Assembly (NCBI RefSeq): GCF_000143535.2
Contig: NC_037318.1
Coordinates: 620,001-684,000 of the forward strand
DNA: 64,000 nt
Reading direction: 5' to 3'
Source: Botrytis cinerea B05.10
Lineage: Eukaryota; Ascomycota; Leotiomycetes; Helotiales; Sclerotiniaceae
A model generated the notes under the pieces. The model was given only the letters and a program-made list of their open reading frames with translations, ran no database searches and was not told the DNA's origin. A program made the position numbers and the translations under genes. Shown here in pieces: positions 56,907-64,000 of the stretch; position 1 is the stretch's first letter, and each line of letters starts with the position of its first letter.

Positions 56907-57808
56907 TCATAGACTCTCTTTATCTGCGATTGATGGGATTCTACCGATGAGATACTGCTCAAGATCATCAATCTCCGAAACATCGGCTGAATGCTGGAGA
57001 CCTCTATGATACAGTTAGCATAAAATCTTAAGAGAATGAATCTTAGATGCACGTACGGATACATCTTCAATTGAACATCATAACCTTCACCACGGAGCAC
57101 CTCTGCCGTCTTGATACCCCATTCTGGTTTAACAAGAGGATCGGAATCTCCATGGCCCATCCAGATCTTAGTCTGCTTGTTGGAGCCTCCATCTGCGCCC
57201 AAAAATTCTTGAAGCTTGTTACGTAATAACAGGTAACAACTCATACCGAAGATACCTCCGAGCTGAGTTGGACATGTAATACCGGAGAAAATCGACATTG
57301 CGCCTCCTTGGGAGAAACCGCCGAGAACAATGCGGTTGGATGGAATCTTGCTATCTTCTATTTCGGATTTGATGAGCGAGTGGAAGTAAACTTGGGAGCG
57401 TCGAATTCCAGTCTCATCCTGCTCAGCCTGGAGGTCACTAAAGGTTGTCTTCATTAATAGTGGTCAGCGAAAGCTTTCTGTAAAACAAAGGTGAAGTATA
57501 GATGCAAAGACGAACGGAATCAGTGCGTCTTACGATGTCATACCAACCTGGCATGGACATGCCAAAGTTCTGGAAGATTTGTTAGCACGAGTGTCTCTTT
57601 GAGAATGGGTTGCTTATCATACAACTGAGATGGGGATGGCTGGCGCATTTGGAAATATGAATTTGACCTCTTGGAACTTTTGGCGACGACGCCAGTTCTC
57701 TGCGAGCGAAACCCATCCAGCACCACTATCACCAAGACCATGGGCCATGATGACAGTGGCAGTGTGCTTCGTGACTGCGGGGATGGTGAGAGCTGATGGT
57801 GGAGGCAT
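56907..57808 (-). CDS. Acyl-protein thioesterase 1 (lysophospholipase family)
   Basis: Minus-strand exons 57808..57626, 57569..57534, 57448..57057 and 57003..56907 give 235 aa. Alpha/beta hydrolase that removes palmitate from proteins such as Ras and G-alpha. The oxyanion region is MAHGLGDSGAGW. The nucleophile is S119 in GGFSQGGAM, the acid is D174 or D176 (HGDSDPLV), with D176 the likely one, and the base is H208 (PGLQHSAD). Exon 2 is a 36-nt microexon coding exactly NFGMSMPGWYDI, conserved in the family. Length and order match APT1. Divergent from the IVY1-like gene. Confidence 0.94.
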
Positions 57809-58499
57809 TTTGTGAATTGTGAATTGTGAGCGTTGCAGATCTTGGAGGAAGAAGAGGATTGCAAATATCGGGATGCACTCAAAGATGTGCTTCTCTGTTT
57901 TCCAGATCTGCAAATAAAAAAAGTTAGAGAGGAGGTTAGTTCAGATTGTTTGTGTTTAGCAATTAAAGAAAGTCTCCGAGCTCTGCCTCTCCCCGCCTTA
58001 TCGCGCTAAAATCATCAAGTGCAGAGTGGTGCACGGATTCGTGAAACTCTTCTAAAATTACACGGGAGACACGACAATGAATCTTAATCTCCTTTGATTT
58101 CAATACAAACGTATAATGTAATTGCATGGTCGAAAAGAAGTCTTCTGCACCAAGTCTCGAAGCTTTTGGGGCACTCCCGCAGAAGCTTTCCTTCAATTCA
58201 AGATTTCCATCCTCCCGCGAATCCCTGCACCCACTGTTGAGCAAATCCTTGCATGTCTCTTATCTTGAATGTTAATGCTCGGTAGGTAGAGGTATCTTTA
58301 CCACAAACTATCCTGTTTTATTGGTTGGCAACACGCGCACAACTTCTTGAGCGTTATGTTAATAATATTCTGAATCGTCGAATGTTCTGTTGTGCGGCCT
58401 CGATAGTCTGTAGGTCTCTCATAACATTTGAATGTGCCTGACGTTCCACCTTTTCCCTTCAAGCTTCACTTTGGATTTGTAAACAAAGCGAGTTCAACC
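57809..58499. promoter_or_regulatory. Shared upstream region, APT1 and IVY1-like genes
   Basis: A 691-bp head-to-head spacer; no gene and no named site. Confidence 0.45.
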
Positions 58500-60023
58500 A
58501 TGGCACCAGCGACATCTCGACCACGATCCCCCTCGCAACGTCCCCTCCCCGGATCTCCAACTCATTCGTATGCTTCCACACTTCCCCTCGCATCCACATT
58601 TTCCCTTGCGATTCCACCCCCACCAGTTCCGCATCCACCACACGCCGTCCTTACGAAAGCTGACCTGGAACTTTCCCAAATCGCCTATTCCGAACTCATC
58701 AGCACCGCCAAAAGCTATCGACTGGCACTCGCAGAGCTAAGCTCATCTGCATCCGCTTTTGGTAGTGCTTTAGAAGCATGTGCACGATTAAAAGAAGCAA
58801 GATCCGAAGCCTTGGCTCCCCCCGGTGGCAGTCTTAGCAACAGCTTTACTGCAAAAGGGAACTGCACTGGAGATAACTTGATGTCTGCTAGTGGGGTACA
58901 CCAGTTGATAGCAAACCATCAGCAAATACTTTCAGAATGTGTATACCGATCGTTTGAGCTGCCTTTGCTGCATGAATTGGACAATTGGGGTCGGCATATA
59001 GAGGAAGAGGAGGTCTCATATCGGAAGGAAGTGAAGAACAAGAGCAAAGAAATACAAAAAATGGAGAAAGAAGGGCTGAGATTACACAAGCAGAGGAAGC
59101 GAGATGTGCGAGGATTCCGAGGACATCTAGTGGAATTGACTACAAGACTTGACGGTCTTACAACGCTACACGGCGAACATTCAAGAGCATTATTGAGAGA
59201 TTGTCAAGATGTGAGCACCAAGGTGGTTGAAGCCAGTTCATCTCTCGTCCGCGCAGAAGTGGAAATATTTGAAGCCCTTGCACGAAAAGGTTGGACAGGA
59301 GGTGGCCTGGAAGATCTACTCGAACATGGTCAAGATCTCTTCTCATCGGAACCCCCCTCTACGAACACAGACTCGAGTGGTAGCCCATCTAAGATTTTCA
59401 GCATTCTACCACAAAAGTCAATCCTTGTGGATGCTACGCATCCCGCTACTGATGCGCCCCATAAAAAGGTTAACCACAAGCGTAGTGATAGTCTTCTTGT
59501 TGACAACAATCATTATCAGTCACTAGCTGCAGTCGCAGATCGTGATATAGATAGCGGGTCAATATTCTCCGAGCGAGATACCAGGATTTTGAACCGCTCC
59601 CGAGGCGTAAGGCCCTTTAGTCCAGAGCCCGTCGAAAGAAGCTTAGATCCACTTGAGTTGCCCCCGCCTAGTCAGATGGCCAGCCAACTTCCATCCCCCA
59701 GAGAAGAATATAGCGAGAGATCCAGATTCGAGGCATTCGGCTCTGTCACCCCCGAGATCTTTAAAGACGAGACTATCCTAGATTCACAAGTCCCGTCACC
59801 GATTTCCTCACCGGAAATATTCGCAGAAACGGTGACGGGAACGCAGGCAGAGACAAGCGCACTGCTATCGGCAGATACTCGAGAAGAGCTGGCACACGAG
59901 ACCAGCAGTATGCACTCAGAGGGTACCATCCGCGGAGACGAGCCAGTTTCGTCATCAGAAACCGAGTCTGAGCAAGATGAAGACAGGAGAGAGCGAGAAT
60001 GGAATGATAGATTTTATGTTTAA
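58500..60023 (+). CDS. BAR/IMD-type membrane-binding protein, Ivy1-like
   Basis: Intronless, 507 aa from the first in-frame ATG (MAPATSRPRSPSQ). A Pro/Ser-rich head is followed by a long helical domain at ~65-300: VLTKADLELSQIAYSELISTAKSYRLALAELS, then SECVYRSFELPLLHELDNWG and KSKEIQKMEKEGLRLHKQRK. This layout fits the fungal Ivy1 family, a phospholipid- and Ypt7-binding inverse-BAR protein of the vacuole membrane. The C-terminal ~200 residues are Ser/Glu-rich and likely disordered. Family assignment is good at fold level and moderate at gene level. Confidence 0.78.
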   Translation: MAPATSRPRSPSQRPLPGSPTHSYASTLPLASTFSLAIPPPPVPHPPHAVLTKADLELSQIAYSELISTAKSYRLALAELSSSASAFGSALEACARLKEARSEALAPPGGSLSNSFTAKGNCTGDNLMSASGVHQLIANHQQILSECVYRSFELPLLHELDNWGRHIEEEEVSYRKEVKNKSKEIQKMEKEGLRLHKQRKRDVRGFRGHLVELTTRLDGLTTLHGEHSRALLRDCQDVSTKVVEASSSLVRAEVEIFEALARKGWTGGGLEDLLEHGQDLFSSEPPSTNTDSSGSPSKIFSILPQKSILVDATHPATDAPHKKVNHKRSDSLLVDNNHYQSLAAVADRDIDSGSIFSERDTRILNRSRGVRPFSPEPVERSLDPLELPPPSQMASQLPSPREEYSERSRFEAFGSVTPEIFKDETILDSQVPSPISSPEIFAETVTGTQAETSALLSADTREELAHETSSMHSEGTIRGDEPVSSSETESEQDEDRREREWNDRFYV

Positions 60024-60537
60024 ACGGTTAGCACGTGGATTATGGCTTCAAGCGTACCAATACCCCTCTAGACCATAGTTTTTTCTCTTTTCTTTTTTAG
60101 CATGCGTATACGGGTATGGGCATCGGGGTATCGGGTTTGGTTTCGGAATCTGGGATGGAGTTATATAAAATTGTGTATGAGACGATTTGGAGGTATGCTG
60201 ACAAGTTTAACAACAATAAAGTAGAAAGAGAGAGCTGTGAGTAGTAGTTTCATATTTGATGATTGACAGAATGACAAAATAAACTTTCATGCTATATTCG
60301 CTGGGAAAAGTCTCGCGCCAAAAACTCCTTTACCTCAGTCACCCCATCATCAATATCTAATTGGTTGGCCGGTCATTTATTACATTTCTGTGCCACCTAC
60401 GCTCTTCGTCTGTAGTTTTTCGCGCAATCTCGGGTATAGTCTCAAAGCTTCTCCAAAACAACCCAATGTGCTTCGCCTTCCAAAATGTCACTCCCGACAA
60501 TCTGTTTCTCCATTAAACGCTCTTCATACAATCAGCT
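60024..60537. other. Convergent spacer
   Basis: Lies between the 3' ends of the IVY1-like and NUP53-like genes; no gene seen. Confidence 0.6.
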
Positions 60538-61936
60538 CTAATCATCTTTCTCCCCTCCTACAACTCCGAAAATCCCTAGGTATGTGTCGAACCAGTAGAT
60601 CCATCTCCAGTAAAGACTCGCGTTTGCCCAATCGAATTCTCCCGTCTCTGTCCTTGGCACTGTGTCCCCTATGATATCCGCACTGAACCAATTTAATAAT
60701 GGAATGTTGGACAAGACTTGTTGCGTGTACGATTTTTGAGGGAGTAGAGCCTGATCGGCAGGAAGAAGTTGCAGTCGTTGAGCCGTTGGAATTTTGCGAC
60801 AGTAAAGAGAGGGTGCTTCGGGAGTAGCAGAATCTGCAGAAGACGGCCGTTGTTGAAGTGCAAGGTTACCACCCATAACTGTAGATGATGTTAATGTAGT
60901 GGTATCGATTGTGTGACTAGTAGCTTGAGAGCCTTCGGGAGATTGAGCGCGATCTTCAAAGTGTACGCTTCGAGTAATTTGCGACATTTCAGGAGTAGTC
61001 CAGGAACGGGGCAGACCGGATTGTTGAAGTGGACGTTCGGCGCCTGGAAGGAATGGTCCAGGATCGAAGCGGTGTCTGTTAGAATTGAGGCGAGATGATC
61101 TTTCTGATGTTACTGTAGAGACTCCTAGTTCATCTTTTGCTGGTGGCGCACCGCGATAGAGTTCAGCGTGAACAAAATAGCCAAGTACTGCTTGTGGAGA
61201 GGCTTCTATCGCCGCATCTGCTGCTTCCGCGGATTCGAACGTAATTTTAATCCAGTGCTTCCCGCCAGCATATTTCAAAGCCTTTGTCTTTTCTTCGATA
61301 GTCATCGGACGTCTTCGCAGAACAACAGGATCTCGGAGGTCGGTTTTGTATCTTCGTTGATCTAGAGGTGCGTCGCGAGGATAATCTTCACATATGTGGC
61401 CAGCAATTCTTTCGTATTCTGCAATGGCTGCCCATTGATGTTCTGGCGTGAAACCTCGTAGTATAACCTCTGTAGGCTCCTTGTGTACAAACCTCGAAGA
61501 TTGACCCGCGTTACCATCAATAGCTACTAAAGCATTGTTGTCTCGAATGTTATTTTGCGACAATGAAGACGGTATTGAAGATTTGCGCTGAGAGGGTCCC
61601 GAATCTGAAGTCGCCGCAGCTCTCCTTGCGAAAGTAGCAGCAAAGATTGCATCTGCAGCTGCCAACGTTGGATCCTCCTTTTTCAAAGCTGGTGTGCCGG
61701 TTCTTGATCGAGATCGTCTTGTCGATTTACCAAAGGATCCTGTCTCTGGGACAGTTCTTCGAACTCTTGCCGCGGCGGGATTTCCATCATTTCTACTCGC
61801 ATCAGATTGATAACCTTCCATTGTATGGACGTGAAAAAGCTTACCCGGGGAACAGCATAGCATAAGGTCTTTTGATACCATCTTCACCTACATAACACTC
61901 CTCCTCTGGAACATTGTGTAATATTAATGGCGGCAT
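60538..61936 (-). CDS. Nucleoporin with Nup53/Nup35-type RRM
   Basis: Minus-strand exons 61936..61845 and 61792..60538 give 448 aa. Exon 1 encodes [20 protein letters not shown]; a 52-bp intron (GTAAGC...GAGTAG) joins it to [20 protein letters not shown] in frame. The core (~120-225) reads [20 protein letters not shown] ... [20 protein letters not shown] ... [11 protein letters not shown], the non-canonical dimerising RRM of Nup53/Nup35. The C-terminus ([21 protein letters not shown]...[13 protein letters not shown]) is aromatic and could bind membrane, as the Nup53 tail does. It should be part of the inner-ring Nup93/Nic96 module. The symbol is left blank because Nup53 and Nup59 orthology is unclear. 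Confidence 0.85.
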
Positions 61937-62323
61937 TATGTAAGTCCTAAAGCAAGGGAGAAAAGTGTGATGTGTCTCAAAAACAGACTGGTATTTTCTG
62001 GAATGCGTGAGGAGACAAATTTGTGGTGTTCTCGAATTCTTTGGGATTTTAATAACCTTAGTCTCACGTCTTCTACGCGACAAATCAAAAGTCCTCGTTG
62101 CTATGGTACAAAACACAAAATTTACTGCGCGGAAATGGCAGGGATCAAGGATTCACCAAGGATTTATTTTTGATAGCATGGTACGGAGGGGAAAGCCGCA
62201 CAAGGTCAAAACGGTCAACGTCATCTTAACTTTCAAAGCTTCAGGATTTCGACGACGTTGAACAACAGCATCTCACAACGTTTACAATAATACCAACCAA
62301 CAAAACAATACATATCAGTCACC
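61937..62323. promoter_or_regulatory. Shared upstream region, NUP53-like and FMP46-like genes
   Basis: A 387-bp head-to-head spacer, the shortest of the divergent pairs in the window. Confidence 0.45.
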
Positions 62324-62894
62324 ATGTTTCGATTTGTAAGTATAACGAAAGCTTCTAGGGGCCTCAATTCTTGATGGTAGATTATTATTATTGGGTATTT
62401 ACTAACATTATTATGCATAGCACAAAACGCTCGATGTCATCACTCTCTTTCACAAGGCAAGCTCTCCAGCTTCAGTAAGAGTCCATACTCTTTTGAAGCA
62501 AGCCTCTGCCAATGCTGCCGAATCCGCGACAGAGGACCAAGCTAGCGACCACTCTGCCCAAACCAGCCCAAAGAGACAAGAGTTCGAATTGGAAGTCACC
62601 GAATCTGCACCTACCCCAGATCAACTTAAGAGCATTCTGGAATACATAGGTGTATCAAAGGTGGGCAGTATTGTTACAGGTGCAAAGGATGAAGCAGATG
62701 CCGTAAGGAAGATCAAAGCCAATGACGATAGCTTCCAAAGACCTCTGGTGTGTTCCTTGCCGTAAATTACATCTCGTGGAATGATCTTTTGACTAATGCT
62801 TCAACAGACTGTGGATTGGAGCAATGGAAAAGCCGTTGCTGGAGACAGTAAATCTGAGATATTGACGATGCTTAATGCTCTTTCTAAAAACTAG
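62324..62894 (+). CDS. Fmp46-like mitochondrial thioredoxin-fold protein (DUF1687)
   Basis: Exons 62324..62335, 62421..62747 and 62808..62894 give 141 aa. The first exon is 12 nt (MFRF) before a GTAAGT donor. Joined, the start reads MFRFHKTLDVITLFHKASSP, the characteristic opening of Fmp46-type proteins. The middle has FELEVTESAPTPDQLKSILEYI, and the end TVDWSNGKAVAGDSKSEILTML, the usual C-terminal PxxVDW.NG.A..... element. These are small mitochondrial proteins with a putative redox thioredoxin fold; the biochemical role is not established. Confidence 0.88.
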
Positions 62895-64000
62895 TCTTTG
62901 CATTGCATTGTTTGCGTTGTACATCATCTTAAAAGTTTACAATACCAATTTCACAATATCAATTTGTTTAATCGCATCAACTACTGAAGCCTTCCCGCAT
63001 GACTGGGTAATGTGACATATGGGAGTGAATAGATGGTTTGGAGCTGGACGGAAAATAAGTCTAGTGGTTTATGCTGGGACGGTCACGATAACTTGAAGGG
63101 ATTTATTAAATATCAAGATTCGAGACGGCAGTTGTAAAATCAAGAAGTATGTCCCCTTAGTACTTGTTCGTCATTCCATGCAGTCCACCACGTACAGTTT
63201 CAAACAGAGCATTCTTCCAATGGAGCTTTTCTTTCTCGTGTTTGAGTTCAGTACAGGGAAGACGGAAGATGGAAGATAGAAGAAGATGGAAGAATGGAAA
63301 AATCGTAGGCCGAAAGGGCAAAACGACTCAAAAACGAAGGGACGAAACCCTATTGTTAGAGTTTTCACAGTGTGCGATGTGGCTCCTTCCTTTCGTTATC
63401 CATCAGTCTGAATGGATATGTAGGTACGATGCGGTATGATAAAGCTGGCCTCAGATCATGCCAATGACATGAAGATCATGAGCTATAAAATGGAATTTCC
63501 AATCACATCACACATATTATACACATTGGTCACCTGGGCACTCGTCATGAAGTTCTACAAAAGATAATAGATAGCACTTGTGGTTCTTAGCGTTCATCTA
63601 GGAGGTGAATTAGGTGAATTAGTACGGTAGAGATTTTCTGCTAGCTCCCACAATTTTTTATTTCCTCTTCTATTTAAAAAAAAGCTCTTTCTCTTCCATC
63701 TCAACCTCCTTCTTTCACCGTCCTCACCAAACTTCTCTCCAGGTCTTTTCCACCTTTTATTCTGATTCTGATAAACCTTCCGGAAGGTCCTTCTTCATAG
63801 CTTACACTTTTAATCTCACCCACCATAATTCTTTCCATTCTATCGTTCCTTTACGGACACAATCTCTACACTACCACAATCCATTCTGTCTCGTTGCATT
63901 CTATTGTAGCATCAATCGAGTCAATTATTGTCGCATTGAGCTTCAAGCTTGCATACAAGTCGCGTCGCTATTGCTGGCAGTAGCAATTAATACATCAACA
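62895..64000. other. Intergenic and promoter-like pyrimidine-rich end
   Basis: No gene is seen. From about 63670 the plus strand is strongly CT-rich, typical of a fungal core promoter or long 5' leader, so a plus-strand gene probably starts beyond the window edge. Confidence 0.45.

Noticed and set aside
1..64000. tRNA, rRNA or CRISPR features
   Set aside because: No cloverleaf with a GGTTCRANTCC-type arm, no rRNA-like sequence and no regularly spaced identical repeats with unique spacers were noticed on reading both strands; a tRNAscan run would be decisive.

Overview
The window looks like nuclear DNA of a filamentous ascomycete. Genes carry short introns (about 50-140 bp) with GT(A/G)(A/T)GT donors and CTAAC/CTAAT branch points. 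The gene set (cry-DASH, NimA kinase, Ubc13, SEA/GATOR2 WDR59-type protein, Nup53, Ivy1-like BAR protein, Fmp46) is fungal. Protein style and gene repertoire suggest Leotiomycetes, perhaps Sclerotiniaceae (Botrytis/Sclerotinia relatives). That placement is an inference; no search was run.

Layout. 1-2.0 kb: a cry-DASH photolyase-like gene with an RGG tail. 2.0-10.3 kb: a long intergenic tract between the convergent cry-DASH and nimA genes, full of simple repeats and split by a complete, very young Ty1/copia LTR retrotransposon (3668-8669). Its LTRs are identical, its target duplication is TATAG, and it encodes Gag-protease-integrase but has lost the reverse transcriptase. 10.3-15.3 kb: nimA and, head to head, an ankyrin/BTB gene. 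15.3-20.5 kb: a decayed accessory zone with an NLR-type repeat relic, a relic of a GC-rich fungal repeat ORF, one intact orphan coiled-coil gene and minisatellites. 20.7-22.6 kb: a tandem pair of GNAT acetyltransferase genes. 22.8-29.3 kb: a gene-poor zone with a dead cytochrome P450, a dead RBR ubiquitin ligase, one mitochondrial hotdog thioesterase and one small secreted protein. 29.5-35.5 kb: a WDR59/Mtc5-like gene divergent from ubc13. 38.0-40.1 kb: a TRI12-type MFS pump. 41.9-43.7 kb: an uncharacterised fungal protein. 45.5-54.1 kb: membrane-anchored lectin-like propeller, C2H2 zinc-finger protein, MYND protein, F-box-like protein and GPI-type SGNH esterase. 55.0-62.9 kb: atypical kinase, acyl-protein thioesterase, Ivy1-like BAR protein, Nup53-like nucleoporin and Fmp46-like protein. 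The last 1.1 kb ends in a pyrimidine-rich promoter-like stretch for a gene outside the window.

Core genes are often head to head over short shared spacers (nimA/BTB, WDR59/ubc13, MYND/F-box, APT1/IVY1, NUP53/FMP46). Accessory stretches show decay that includes transition-type loss of essential cysteines, suggesting RIP or drift, whereas the retrotransposon looks fresh. All splice sites were placed by reading the sequence and checking frame and family consensus; none is supported by transcript data here.
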